A stretch of DNA of 64,000 nt from Geobacter sp. (GTDB taxonomy: Bacteria > Desulfobacterota > Desulfuromonadia > Geobacterales > Geobacteraceae): NCBI GenBank assembly GCA_003490025.1, contig DNJC01000006.1, positions 143,727 through 207,726 on the forward strand, given 5' to 3'. The notes beneath the pieces are model-generated. The model saw nothing but the letters and a program-made list of their open reading frames with translations. It was not told where the DNA came from and did no database searches. The translations under genes and the position numbers were made by a program. Each line of letters opens with the position of its first letter. The stretch's first letter is position 1. This document shows positions 46,920 to 55,114 of the stretch, piece by piece.

Positions 46920-49430
46920 TCAACCCCTTTCCACGGTGAACCCGCGCAGGCGCAGGGCGTTGGTGACGACGCTGACGGACGACAGCGCCATGGCCAGCGA
47001 CGCGATGATGGGACTGAGCAGCCAGCCGGTCAGCGGGTACAGCACGCCGGCCGCAATCGGGATGCCGAGTATGTTGTAAAAGAACGCGAAGAACAGGTTC
47101 TGCTTGATGTTCGCTATGGTCGCCCTCGACAGCGCGATGCTGGATATGACACCGTTCAGATCGCCGCGAACAAGGGTTATGTCCGCCGCCTCGATCGCCA
47201 CGTCCGTGCCGCTCCCCATCGCGATGCCGACATCGGCCTGGGCCAGCGCGGGCGCGTCATTGATGCCATCCCCCACCATCGCCACCACCTTCCCCTGCGC
47301 CTGCAGCTTCCTGATTTCCTCCCCCTTCCCGTCCGGCAGCACCTCAGCGATCACACTGTCCACTCCCACCTGTCTGGCAATGGAGTTGGCCGTCCGCGTG
47401 TTGTCACCGGTCAGCATGATCACCTCGAGACCCAAGTCACGCAATCGCCGGATCGCACTGGCCGAACCCTCCTTTATCGGGTCGGAGATGGCTATGGTCC
47501 CGGCGTAGGAGCCGTCTATGACGACAAAGATGGGTGTCTTCCCCTGGTCGGCAAGAAGATGCGCGGCGCTCGGATCGGTCACCAGGCCACGCTCCTTGAG
47601 CAGCAGCGAGGTGCCGATAAGTACCTTCTTGCCATCGACCACCGCCTCGATGCCGTGGCCGGGTATCGCCTTGAAATCGGAGCTGGCGAGGAGCGGCAAT
47701 CCTCGCTCTTCCGCCGAGCGGACGATCGCCTCGCCAAGCGGGTGTTCGCTGCCGTACTCGGCCGAGGCGGCGATCTGCAACAACACCTCTTCCGGGACAC
47801 CGATAGCGTTTATGTCGGTAACGGAAGGAACTCCGCGGGTTATGGTGCCGGTCTTGTCCAGAACGATGGTGTCGAGCTTGTGCGCCGTTTCCAGAGCCTC
47901 GCCTCCCTTGATCAGGATGCCGCTTTGGGCTCCGCGCCCGGTGCCGACCATGATGGCGGTAGGCGTGGCGAGGCCGAGCGCGCACGGACAGGCGATGATG
48001 AGGACGGAGACGAAGGTAAGGACCGCCATGTTGAGCCGGGTGTCAGCCGGAGAGAGGTCGAACCAGACCACGAAGGTGGCGATGGCGAGGGAAATGACCA
48101 CCGGGACGAAGTAACTGGCGATAAGATCGGCCATCCGCTGGATCGGGGCCTTGCTCCCCTGCGCCTGTTGCACCAGCCTGACGATCTGCTGCAAGACGGT
48201 GTCCTTCCCGATCCTGGTGGCGCGCAGCCTGAACGAGCCTGTCTTGTTGATGGTGGCGCCGATGACGGTGTCGCCGGCCTTCTTCTGCACCGGCAAAGCC
48301 TCCCCGGTCAGCATGCTCTCGTCCACCGAGGAAGCCCCCTCGATCACCTCGCCGTCCACCGGAACCTTTTCGCCGGGGCGAACCAGGATGCTGTCTCCGA
48401 CCAGCACCTCCGAAACCGGGATATCCTGCTCCGTGCCGTCGCGCAACACGCGGGCCGTCTTCGGCTGCAGTCCTATCAGCGCGTGGATGGCGCCGCTGGT
48501 CTTGCTCTTGGCGCGAGCCTCCAGCAGTCGCCCCATGAGGATGAGGGTCACGATGATGGCCGCCACCTCGTAGTAGACTCCGACCGGCGCCGCCATCTCG
48601 TGCCCGTGGTCGGCGCTTGGGGCCGCGCCTGCACGGAGCCACTGAGGTGCGATGGTAGCGACGAGACTGAAGACGTAGGCCGAGAGCGTCCCGAGGGAAA
48701 CCAGCGTGTTCATGTCGGCCACCCGGTGCCTGGCGGCGGCCCAGGCGCCGGTGAAGAACTCGCGTCCGGCCCAGAAAAGAACCGGCGTGGTCAGGGCGAA
48801 CTCAACCCAGGCACGTCCCGGGAAGTTGAAGAGGTCGGCCAGGGCAGGAACCACGTGCCCCGCCATAGCGATCACGGCGAGCGGTAAGGTGAGGGAAAGC
48901 GCGATGAGGAACTTGATCCTGTTCTTTTGGTACTGCTCCTCGTGCACCCGGGACTGGGCCTCCAGCATCTCGGTTTCATCGGTTTCGCTTCCGCCGCTTC
49001 CCGCCTCAAGGACTTCGTACCCCAGGTCACGCACCACCTGCTTGAGCGCCTGGGAGTCCGTCACCCGCGGATCGTACTTGAGGGTGGCGCGGGTGGTGGC
49101 GAAGTTGACGGCAGCCTTGACGACTCCTGGCGACCCGGAGAGGGTTTTTTCTATGCGCCCCGCGCAACCGGCGCAGTTCATGCCCAGAAGCGGGAATTCG
49201 CACTGCTCGACCTGCTCCGGCGCCGCGCCCGCCGTCGCGCCCGCCGACCCGGTCTCCGCCGGTACCGAAGCCTCGGCGCCGAGGTAGCTATCCGGGCTTT
49301 TCTCGAACTTATCCTTGCATCCCGACGAGCAGAATCGGTATGTGACGCCGGCATTGACGGCGGTCAGCGCCGCATCCTCGGGCACGTCCATGCCGCAGAC
49401 AGGATCACGATAAGCAGTTTTTTCAGACAT
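46920..49430 (-). CDS. copA: Copper-translocating P1B-type ATPase
   Basis: 836 residues. A YHS-type metal-binding domain (about 5-50, DPVCGMD ... FCSSGC) precedes an HMA domain with the CAGC metal site, a less common N-terminus. The ATPase core has the CPC membrane site in ACPCALG, the phosphorylated Asp in DKTGTIT (about 525) and GDGINDAPAL. TM7 has FYN and TM8 MALSSVSVV, the monovalent-copper pattern. I chose the ATG at 49430, with GGAGG 8 bases upstream. It exports Cu(I) from the cytoplasm and is co-transcribed with csoR. Confidence 0.93.
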   Translation of the reverse strand: MSEKTAYRDPVCGMDVPEDAALTAVNAGVTYRFCSSGCKDKFEKSPDSYLGAEASVPAETGSAGATAGAAPEQVEQCEFPLLGMNCAGCAGRIEKTLSGSPGVVKAAVNFATTRATLKYDPRVTDSQALKQVVRDLGYEVLEAGSGGSETDETEMLEAQSRVHEEQYQKNRIKFLIALSLTLPLAVIAMAGHVVPALADLFNFPGRAWVEFALTTPVLFWAGREFFTGAWAAARHRVADMNTLVSLGTLSAYVFSLVATIAPQWLRAGAAPSADHGHEMAAPVGVYYEVAAIIVTLILMGRLLEARAKSKTSGAIHALIGLQPKTARVLRDGTEQDIPVSEVLVGDSILVRPGEKVPVDGEVIEGASSVDESMLTGEALPVQKKAGDTVIGATINKTGSFRLRATRIGKDTVLQQIVRLVQQAQGSKAPIQRMADLIASYFVPVVISLAIATFVVWFDLSPADTRLNMAVLTFVSVLIIACPCALGLATPTAIMVGTGRGAQSGILIKGGEALETAHKLDTIVLDKTGTITRGVPSVTDINAIGVPEEVLLQIAASAEYGSEHPLGEAIVRSAEERGLPLLASSDFKAIPGHGIEAVVDGKKVLIGTSLLLKERGLVTDPSAAHLLADQGKTPIFVVIDGSYAGTIAISDPIKEGSASAIRRLRDLGLEVIMLTGDNTRTANSIARQVGVDSVIAEVLPDGKGEEIRKLQAQGKVVAMVGDGINDAPALAQADVGIAMGSGTDVAIEAADITLVRGDLNGVISSIALSRATIANIKQNLFFAFFYNILGIPIAAGVLYPLTGWLLSPIIASLAMALSSVSVVTNALRLRGFTVERG

Positions 49431-49448
49431 CTCTGCATCCTCCATTTA

Positions 49449-49739
49449 CTACTTCAGAAACCGCGACAGCGCGGTCTTTACCTCGTCCAGGAGCTGTTGT
49501 TGAGACATCGGCTTGGCCGCTTCGTGCTGCGTGTCGCTCCCCTGCGCGAGGACGCAGTTCTCCAGGTGGCTGGTCAGAAGTTCCACCCCTAGTGCGTCCA
49601 GCGCGGAGCGGACCGCCGAGATCTGGTTCAGTATGTCGACGCAGTAACGCTTCTCTTCGAGCATCCGCTCTATGCCCGCCACCTGCCCGCCAATCCGCTT
49701 GACGCGGGTGATCATCTTGCTTTTCGATGTTCCGCTCAT
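49449..49739 (-). CDS. csoR: Copper-sensing repressor (CsoR family)
   Basis: 96 residues of the CsoR/RcnR all-helical family. The Cu(I) ligand set Cys33-His58-Cys62 (RYC, SHLENC) is spaced exactly as in CsoR. It should release DNA on Cu(I) binding and so derepress copA. The ATG at 49739 has GGAGGAACC. It is the first gene of the csoR-copA-small metal protein operon, behind the twin operators at 49759-49806. Confidence 0.92.
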   Translation of the reverse strand: MSGTSKSKMITRVKRIGGQVAGIERMLEEKRYCVDILNQISAVRSALDALGVELLTSHLENCVLAQGSDTQHEAAKPMSQQQLLDEVKTALSRFLK

Positions 49740-49758
49740 GGTTCCTCCTGCACAAAAA

Positions 49759-49806
49759 ATACCCCTAGGGGGTATAGCCATGCATCAACATACCCCTAGG
49801 GGGTAT
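49759..49806. promoter_or_regulatory. Twin CsoR operators
   Basis: Two identical 17-bp copies of ATACCCCTAGGGGGTAT lie at 49759-49775 and 49790-49806, 31 bp centre to centre (three helical turns). The distal copy fills the spacer of the csoR promoter. Confidence 0.85.
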
Positions 49807-49815
49807 CGTCGTCAA
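49787..49815 (-). promoter_or_regulatory. csoR-copA promoter
   Basis: On the minus strand TTGACG (49810-49815) and TATGTT (49787-49792) are 17 bases apart. The distal CsoR operator lies between them. Confidence 0.7.
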
Positions 49816-49882
49816 GTCTAAAAATATGAACCGTTAGCCACAGAGAAAATCTGAGGACATCTGAGAAAAATCTATTTGGTCT

Positions 49883-49913
49883 AAAAAAAGAAGCGGCTTT
49901 GGATGCCGCTTCT
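49883..49913 (-). terminator. Rho-independent terminator of the rubredoxin operon
   Basis: On the minus strand AGAAGCGGC pairs with GCCGCTTCT around ATCCAAA and is followed by seven T. It lies 24 bases after the stop of the FAD oxidoreductase. Confidence 0.9.
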
Positions 49914-49936
49914 ACAGGGAGGTTTATTGTTCGACT

Positions 49937-51271
49937 TCACACCTTCTTCACCGCCAGGTTCGCCGCCACCAGGATCGGGTCCCAGACCGGCGAGTACGGC
50001 GGAGCGTAAGCGAGGTCGAGCTCGGCTATCTCGAACACCGTCATATGCTTGTAGATCGCTGTCGCCAGGACATCGAGCCTCTTCGCCACCACGTCCTCGC
50101 CGACGATCTGGCCGCCCAGGAGCAGGCCGGAACCCTTCTCGCACAAGAGGATGATCCGCATGGTGCTCCCGCCGGGGAATTCTCCCCGGGTCGGGCTATC
50201 GACGACCACCTTCACGAAATCGCGCCCAAGCGATTGCAGTTGCCTCTCGCTCAAGCCGGTGGTCGCCACGGTGAGTTCGAAGAACTTGAAGACGGCAGTC
50301 TGGTCGATGCCGTAGAACTGCGTCATGTTGTCGATATTGCATATGTTGTTGCCGATGATGCGCCCGTGCTTGTTGGCAGCGGGGCCGAGCGGGAAATAGG
50401 AGTTCTTCCCCAGTTGGCGGACGTAATGCTCGGCGCAGTCGCCGCCGGCGAAAATGGTGTCGAAATTGGTGCGCAGATACTTGTCCACCTGCGCCGACCC
50501 GGCCACCCCGAGAATCCCGCCGCATGCCGCTAAAAGAGCTGTGTTTGGCCTGTTCCCGACCGCAACCACGACCAGGTCTGCCTCGAAGGCGCCGGCAGAG
50601 GTCCGTATATGCCGTCCAGCCTTTTCCTCGATGTCGACGCCGGTGAGTAGCTCGATCCCCTTCTCCTTCACCTTGTCCAGGACCTTCGCCCGTGCCTCGT
50701 CGCAAAAGGACGGCAGGATGTTCGCCGCCTTCTCGATGATGGTCGGCTTGATCCTCAGGTTGCAAAGGACGTCGGCCACCTCCAGGTTGGTGTAGCCTGC
50801 GCCGACCAGGAGAGCGCTCTTTGGGGCTTTTTCGTAGATGAAACTCTTGGTTTGTCGCGTGTCTTCGAGCGTCTTGAAGTAAAAGACGTCGCTATCGTCA
50901 AAGCCGGGATACTCCAGCCGGATCGCCCGGTTGCCGGTGGCATAAACGAGGAAGTCGTAATCCTCGCTGTAGCTACTGCCGCTGGCCAGGTCGGTGACGC
51001 GCACCTTCTTGCCGGCCGGGTCGATCTCCGTCACTTCCTGGCGCAGACGGTAGTCGATCCCCCTCTCCTTCCGGATCACTTCCAGCGGGAGTGCGTAGAG
51101 CTTCTCCACCGGCTTGTCCTTGAAGAAAAGGTTGTACGGCATGCCGCAGGCTGCATAGGAGACGTCCCCGGTTTTCTCCAGCACTATCACCTGTGCTTCG
51201 GGCGACTGTCTCTTGATCTGGCTGGCAGCCGAGAGCCCGGCAGCGACCCCGCCAATGACGACCGTCTTCAT
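49937..51271 (-). CDS. FAD-dependent pyridine nucleotide-disulphide oxidoreductase
   Basis: 444 residues. FAD motif GGVAAGLSAASQI is followed by the redox Cys42 in YAACGMPYNL, as in NADH oxidases and CoA-disulphide reductases of this family. NAD(P) motif LVGAGYTNLEVADVL and FAGGDCAE are also conserved. A rubredoxin gene ends 15 bases upstream of its start, so it may reduce rubredoxin or reduce oxygen or peroxide. The exact electron acceptor cannot be decided from sequence. It is cytoplasmic. Confidence 0.85.
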   Translation of the reverse strand: MKTVVIGGVAAGLSAASQIKRQSPEAQVIVLEKTGDVSYAACGMPYNLFFKDKPVEKLYALPLEVIRKERGIDYRLRQEVTEIDPAGKKVRVTDLASGSSYSEDYDFLVYATGNRAIRLEYPGFDDSDVFYFKTLEDTRQTKSFIYEKAPKSALLVGAGYTNLEVADVLCNLRIKPTIIEKAANILPSFCDEARAKVLDKVKEKGIELLTGVDIEEKAGRHIRTSAGAFEADLVVVAVGNRPNTALLAACGGILGVAGSAQVDKYLRTNFDTIFAGGDCAEHYVRQLGKNSYFPLGPAANKHGRIIGNNICNIDNMTQFYGIDQTAVFKFFELTVATTGLSERQLQSLGRDFVKVVVDSPTRGEFPGGSTMRIILLCEKGSGLLLGGQIVGEDVVAKRLDVLATAIYKHMTVFEIAELDLAYAPPYSPVWDPILVAANLAVKKV

Positions 51272-51286
51272 ATCCCCCCCTCTCGA

Positions 51287-51448
51287 TCACCCCTCAGGCT
51301 CGAACATGCTCTTATCGACGCCGCATACCGGGCAAACCCAGTCGTCAGGCAGATCCTCGAACGCGGTCCCGGGGAGTGCACCGCTATCCATGTCTCCCAC
51401 TGCCGGGTCATAGATATAGCCACAGACAGTGCAACGATATTTCTGCAT
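51287..51448 (-). CDS. Rubredoxin
   Basis: 53 residues, the usual size. The iron ligands are Cys6, Cys9, Cys39 and Cys42 in RCTVCGYIYDP and VCPVCG, with DWVCP typical of rubredoxins. GGAGGAAACGCC precedes the ATG. It forms an operon with the FAD oxidoreductase. It is an electron carrier, likely in oxygen or peroxide defence in this anaerobe. The spacer to 51692 holds no other supported gene. Confidence 0.94.
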   Translation of the reverse strand: MQKYRCTVCGYIYDPAVGDMDSGALPGTAFEDLPDDWVCPVCGVDKSMFEPEG

Positions 51449-51692
51449 GGCGTTTCCTCCTCTTTACGAGTGGATTGATAAAAGTCAAACCACCGCTGAC
51501 TGAAACAGTGCAAGATAAACAACACACCTTAAAAAGACTTATAAAAAGTAGCTGGAGAGGGACCAATGTCAAGTTGCTGTAGATTCACATCAGGAAAACC
51601 GAAAGGCATGTACACTGCATCGCATCGGTGCTAAAGATAGCCGCTGCAATCTGCAGGGAGAGACTTCACTGCGGACATTTCACGGAGAGTAA

Positions 51693-52880
51693 ATGAAGAA
51701 CGTTTTCAGCAGGTTCGATCCAGGGTTACTCGCCTCCGAGCAGCGCCCGATGCTCCGTTTTCTCGTCATCCTCACGGCGGCATCAACCATAGGTCTGCAG
51801 GGCTACACCATACTTTTCAACAACTTCGCGGCGGAGATGGTCCACCTGAACGGTAGCCAGGTCGGCATCACCCAGTCGATCCGTGAAATTCCGGGGCTAT
51901 TGACGCTGCTGGTGGTTTTCGTCCTGATGGTGGTCCGCGAGCATAAACTGGCGGCGCTCTCCGTGGTCCTCCTTGGCCTCGGCACCGGCATCACCGCGCT
52001 CATTCCCTCCTACGGCTGGGTCATCTTCACCACGGTGGTCATGAGCTTCGGCTTCCACTACTACGAGACCACCAACCAGTCGCTCACCCTGCAGTATTTC
52101 TCGACCGCCGTCTCCCCCCTCATTTTCGGGAGGCTTCGCGCCCTGGCCGCCGTATCGAGCGTCGCCGCCGGCCTCATCGTCTACTGTCTGAGCGGGTTCG
52201 TGCAGTACCGAGGGATGTACCTGGCCATCGGCGCCGTCGTCCTGATCGCGGGCATCTGGGGCCTCTGCCAGAACCCCACCCACGCAGGGATCGTCCCGCA
52301 GCGCAAGCAGATGGTCTTTCGCCGCAGGTACTCGCTGTTCTACATACTGACGCTTCTCTCCGGCGCCAGGCGCCAGATCTTCGTGGTCTTTTCCATCCTG
52401 CTCCTGGTGCAGGTCTTTCACTTCACGGTGAGGGAGATGACCCTCCTCTTCATCGTCAACAACGTGGTCGCCTACATCCTCAACTCGATGATAGGCAAGG
52501 CGATCAACCGCTTCGGCGAGCGCTTCATCTCCTCTATCGAATACGGCGGCGTCATCGTCGTCTTCCTCGTCTACGCCTTCACCACGTCGAAAAATATGGT
52601 CATGTTCATGTACATAGTCGACAACATCCTCTACAATTTCGACGTTTCCATCCGCACCTACTTCCAGAAATTGGCGGATCCCGCGGACATCGCATCTTCC
52701 ATGTCGGTTGGCTTCACCATCAACCACATAGCGGCGGTATTCCTTCCTGCACTGGGGGGCTACTTCTGGATGCTGGACTACCGCATCCCTTTCATAGGAG
52801 GAAGCATCCTCGGCGTCGTTTCTCTTATTGCCGCCCAGTGGATGCGCGTTCCGGCGAAACCCGCAACAGAACATATCTGA
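51693..52880 (+). CDS. Major facilitator superfamily transporter
   Basis: 395 residues with about 12 transmembrane helices. It is divergent from the rubredoxin operon. It shows the general MFS layout with a central cytoplasmic loop (QRKQMVFRRRYS), but no specific signature for a substrate. CACGGAGAG precedes the ATG. The substrate is unknown. Confidence 0.8.
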   Translation: MKNVFSRFDPGLLASEQRPMLRFLVILTAASTIGLQGYTILFNNFAAEMVHLNGSQVGITQSIREIPGLLTLLVVFVLMVVREHKLAALSVVLLGLGTGITALIPSYGWVIFTTVVMSFGFHYYETTNQSLTLQYFSTAVSPLIFGRLRALAAVSSVAAGLIVYCLSGFVQYRGMYLAIGAVVLIAGIWGLCQNPTHAGIVPQRKQMVFRRRYSLFYILTLLSGARRQIFVVFSILLLVQVFHFTVREMTLLFIVNNVVAYILNSMIGKAINRFGERFISSIEYGGVIVVFLVYAFTTSKNMVMFMYIVDNILYNFDVSIRTYFQKLADPADIASSMSVGFTINHIAAVFLPALGGYFWMLDYRIPFIGGSILGVVSLIAAQWMRVPAKPATEHI

Positions 52881-52944
52881 TGTTACGGCTACTTGACTAC
52901 TCTTGGTAAGTAGATGCACCGATGCGCACGTAAGGAGATATGCC

Positions 52945-53325
52945 ATGTTCAAGCGTATAGACCATGTGGAGATCATCCCCCGCGACTTCGACAAGAGCAT
53001 GAAGTTTTACACCGAGGTAATGGGATTCAATCTGAAGGAAAGGATGAAGGTTCCCGTCCCTCCTCTGGAAGAAATCGCCTACCTGGCCCTTGGGGACACG
53101 GTGCTGGAACTCATGCGGGTCAAGGACGCGGCGATTGCCAACGCCGAACCGTGGAGCACCGGGTACAGGATGATGGCCCTCGAGGTCGAAGACATGGACC
53201 GAGCGCTGGAATATCTGCAGGGCAAGGGCGTGCCTGCGACCTGGGGTCCGGTGAACCTTGGGACGTCGAAGCGTGCCGAGATACATGATCCGGACGGGCT
53301 GTCGATAGAGCTGAGACAGTGGTAA
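52945..53325 (+). CDS. VOC-family (glyoxalase-like) protein
   Basis: 126 residues of the vicinal-oxygen-chelate fold: MFKRIDHVEI at the start, paired beta-alpha-beta units and HDPDGLSIEL at the end. Metal ligands His7 and the Glu of the last strand are present. TAAGGAGA precedes the ATG at 52945. Substrate unknown; members include lactoylglutathione lyases and dioxygenases. Confidence 0.85.
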   Translation: MFKRIDHVEIIPRDFDKSMKFYTEVMGFNLKERMKVPVPPLEEIAYLALGDTVLELMRVKDAAIANAEPWSTGYRMMALEVEDMDRALEYLQGKGVPATWGPVNLGTSKRAEIHDPDGLSIELRQW

Positions 53326-53355
53326 TTATTTGAAAAATACACAGGAGGTAGGAAG

Positions 53356-53727
53356 ATGATCCCGGAAAAGATGATCGAAGTACTGCAGCATGAAGGCGTC
53401 GTGGCCATTGCCACGCAGGGAAAGGACGGTCCGCACCTGGTGAACAGCTGGAACAGCTATGTGCAGATCACCGAGTCGGGAACGCTGCTGATTCCCGCGG
53501 GATATATGAACGAGACCGAGGCGAACGTGAAAAAGAACCCGAAGGTCCTTCTAACCTTGGGAAGCCGGGAAGTTGCGGGCGCGCATGGTCCGGGGACCGG
53601 TTTCCTGATCGAAGGGACCGCGGCTTTCGAGAGTTCGGGGGCGTATTTCGAAGTCGTCAGGGGCAAGTTCCCCTGGGCGCGGGCGGCACTGGCGATCACC
53701 GTTTCTGCCATCACGCAGACCCTGTAG
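53356..53727 (+). CDS. Pyridoxamine 5'-phosphate oxidase-like FMN protein
   Basis: 123 residues of the split-barrel flavin fold (GVVAIATQGKDGPHLVNSW ... LLTLGSREV). CAGGAGG precedes the ATG. The stop codon TAG is the TAG of a family A repeat that begins at 53724, so the repeat lies directly against the coding end. It forms a likely transcription unit with the VOC gene 30 bases upstream. Confidence 0.8.
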   Translation: MIPEKMIEVLQHEGVVAIATQGKDGPHLVNSWNSYVQITESGTLLIPAGYMNETEANVKKNPKVLLTLGSREVAGAHGPGTGFLIEGTAAFESSGAYFEVVRGKFPWARAALAITVSAITQTL

Positions 53728-53880
53728 GAGCGGCATTCCTGCCGCGATCAACCACCCCGTCGAGCTCCCCCTCGCCCTCCGGGAGAGGGCCGGGGTGAGG
53801 GCGGTGGCCCAGGCGACTCATTCCTTCGTGGCAACGCCCTCACCCGCCCTTCGGGCACCCTCTCCCGGGGGGCGAGGGGT
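53724..53880. repeat. Repeat cluster A - B - inverted B
   Basis: Family A (53724-53750) is followed by B (53768-53800) and an inverted B (53829-53880). The two B copies face each other and can fold together. Confidence 0.85.
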
Positions 53881-53888
53881 TGGCTGCG

Positions 53889-53934
53889 TTCTCGGGGGGA
53901 TTCTCGGGGGGATTCTCGACGTTTCTCGGGGGGA
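53889..53934. repeat. Tandem 12-bp repeat TTCTCGGGGGGA
   Basis: Copies at 53889-53900 and 53901-53912 are identical; a degenerate unit follows and a further perfect copy is at 53923-53934, next to the left end of the RAYT remnant. Confidence 0.8.
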
Positions 53935-53942
53935 CGTTGCTG
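53930..53942. repeat. Left inverted end of the RAYT remnant
   Basis: GGGGACGTTGCTG is the exact reverse complement of CAGCAACGTCCCC at 54325-54337. The two 13-bp ends bracket the RAYT remnant. Confidence 0.75.
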
Positions 53943-53949
53943 GGCCGAA

Positions 53950-53994
53950 GGGGACGCTGGTCACTAGTAACTCGACAAACTGACCAGCGTCCCC
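53950..53994. repeat. REP-like hairpin at the 3' side of the RAYT remnant
   Basis: GGGGACGCTGGTCA and TGACCAGCGTCCCC form a perfect 14-bp stem with a 17-base loop. This is the REP structure expected beside a RAYT gene. Confidence 0.8.
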
Positions 53995-54323
53995 CTGCCC
54001 TCCCCCTGCCCGACGATGATGACGTAGGTTGAAGACGACAGCATAACCGGTAAGAAGTCGCCGCATGAGGGTTGAGAGTTTGGTTTTCGTCGAACGAAGA
54101 AGCAGATGGAAGTGATTGGACATCAGTGCCCAGGCAAGGCATTCCGTCTCCGTCTTGAGGAGCAGGCGAGAAAGACGTTCGACGAAGGAGCGCCTATCCA
54201 CATCGTCGAGGAAGATGTCCCTCTTCTCGATCCCGCGGACCATCACATGCTGCAGCAAACCGGGTATGTCAATCCGTGCTAGCCTTGGCATCCGCTAACG
54301 CTAGCGTCAATAAGTCAACAAAG

Positions 54324-54734
54324 TCAGCAACGTCCCCCGCTCCGCTTTGAAAATTTTGCTCCTGTAGAACTCACAGTAATGAACTGGATTGCATATTGCC
54401 CCAAGCTGCCTCCACTATTATGTATAATCAACACGGCATCAGATTTGCTTTGTTTAAATATTTTGTCTAGTTCGGGTGAAGGTTGCCCAAAATAATCAAC
54501 AATCTCTTCGTGAATAACCTTGTCATTAAAAAGATACTGAATTTTTTTATACTCCTCCATCATACCATTACCATCAATTACGTTGCCTTGTTTGTCAAAG
54601 GCAACAATTGAAACTTTACCAAAGCGTGTTTGCAAATCTTGAGCGGGACAAAAAGATACAGAAGCAAAAAGAAACAATATCCCAACCATTTGAAACATAA
54701 GCCACTTAACTCTTACACCCTTCAATCTCTTCAT
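54324..54734 (-). CDS. Exported protein, last integron cassette gene (3' end replaced)
   Basis: 136 residues. A basic N-terminus and a signal peptide ending FCPAQ (about 1-32) precede a polar domain (FGKVSIVAFDKQGNV, DAVLIIHNSGGSLGQ). The final residues (SGGRC) are encoded by the RAYT inverted end, so the natural C-terminus is lost. AT-rich like its cassette neighbours. TAGGAGG precedes the ATG. I do not recognise a family. Confidence 0.65.
   Translation of the reverse strand: MKRLKGVRVKWLMFQMVGILFLFASVSFCPAQDLQTRFGKVSIVAFDKQGNVIDGNGMMEEYKKIQYLFNDKVIHEEIVDYFGQPSPELDKIFKQSKSDAVLIIHNSGGSLGQYAIQFITVSSTGAKFSKRSGGRC
54325..54337. repeat. Right inverted end of the RAYT remnant
   Basis: CAGCAACGTCCCC, preceded by AAGTCAACAAAGT. 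It overlaps the 3' end of the cassette gene at 54324 and supplies its last codons and stop. Confidence 0.75.
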
Positions 54735-54769
54735 AAATTCCTCCTATAATTAAAGTGGCTCCGAGTTAT

Positions 54770-54815
54770 ACCGTTGAACATCAAGACGGAGCCTTTATCT
54801 TGTCGTTCAACGGGT
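54770..54815. repeat. Stem-loop in leader of the last cassette
   Basis: CCGTTGAAC and GTTCAACGG pair, and a further CAAG/CTTG pair extends the stem after a two-base bulge. The minus-strand GTTGAAC at its edge is the R' core of the neighbouring attC-like site. Confidence 0.5.
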
Positions 54816-54873
54816 CTGCACTTGACCTGCCGGGAGTCTTAACTCCCGACAGGTCTAAGTGCAAGTTGGTATT
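54807..54873 (-). other. attC-like recombination site 3 (67 bp)
   Basis: On the minus strand it runs from TACCAAC (inverse core R'', 54867-54873) to GTTGAAC (core R', 54807-54813, fits GTTRRRY). The interior folds into a long stem (CTTAGACCTG / CAGGTCAAG, then CGGGAGT / ACTCCCG) with unpaired bases, as in attC. Size is in the usual attC range. It lies between the proline-rich peptide genes and the gene at 54324. Confidence 0.55.
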
Positions 54874-54897
54874 GCTTTGTCTAAGATAACTGACGTT

Positions 54898-55005
54898 CTA
54901 TTTCGGCGGGTGTGCGCCAGCCTCAGCAAACTCTACGCTGTCTTTAAGTGTTCTTGCGGGAGGCGGTTTAGGTTCCTCTTTTTTTGGCTTCTCGTCGTCG
55001 CTCAT
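54898..55005 (-). CDS. Tiny proline-rich peptide 2
   Basis: 35 residues starting MSDDEKPKKEEPKPPPAR and ending AGAHPPK. Its core KPPPARTLKDSV is similar to the KPPPP...PPARVIKEGV of the upstream 33-residue peptide, so the two are paralogues. GTGAGG precedes the ATG, and it starts 7 bases after the previous stop. It is highly charged and has no hydrophobic segment. Function unknown. Confidence 0.6.
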   Translation of the reverse strand: MSDDEKPKKEEPKPPPARTLKDSVEFAEAGAHPPK

Positions 55006-55012
55006 GCTGGCC

Positions 55013-55114
55013 TCACTTGTTAGTCGTTTTCGGGTCTACGCCTTCTTTAATAACTCTAGCTGGCGGAGGTTGGGGTGGGGGAGGTTTTGGTGCTGGCTTT
55101 AATTCGTTTGCCAT
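55013..55114 (-). CDS. Tiny proline-rich peptide 1
   Basis: 33 residues, MANELKPAPKPPPPQPPPAR to the end KTTNK. The ATG follows the stop of the five-TM gene at once, and the AAAGGAG ribosome site lies within that gene's last codons, which is a sign of translational coupling. Together with the 35-residue peptide it forms a three-gene cassette with the membrane protein. Function unknown. Confidence 0.6.
   Translation of the reverse strand: MANELKPAPKPPPPQPPPARVIKEGVDPKTTNK

Larger units (their letters stand above)
53818..54291 (-). pseudogene. Truncated REP-associated tyrosine transposase (RAYT)
   Basis: The first 96 residues are a typical Y1/RAYT N-terminus: MPRLARIDIPG, HVMVRGIEKR, the HUH motif in MSNHFHLLL, and LMRRLLTGYAVVFNLRHHRR. 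After that the frame runs into REP-like sequence and a family B repeat, so the catalytic-tyrosine half is missing. The native coding remnant covers about 54000-54291. It is no longer expected to be active. It sits at the broken distal end of the integron array. Confidence 0.8.

Noticed and set aside
46914..48887. 657-codon open frame on the plus strand
   Set aside because: Antisense of copA; shadow frame.
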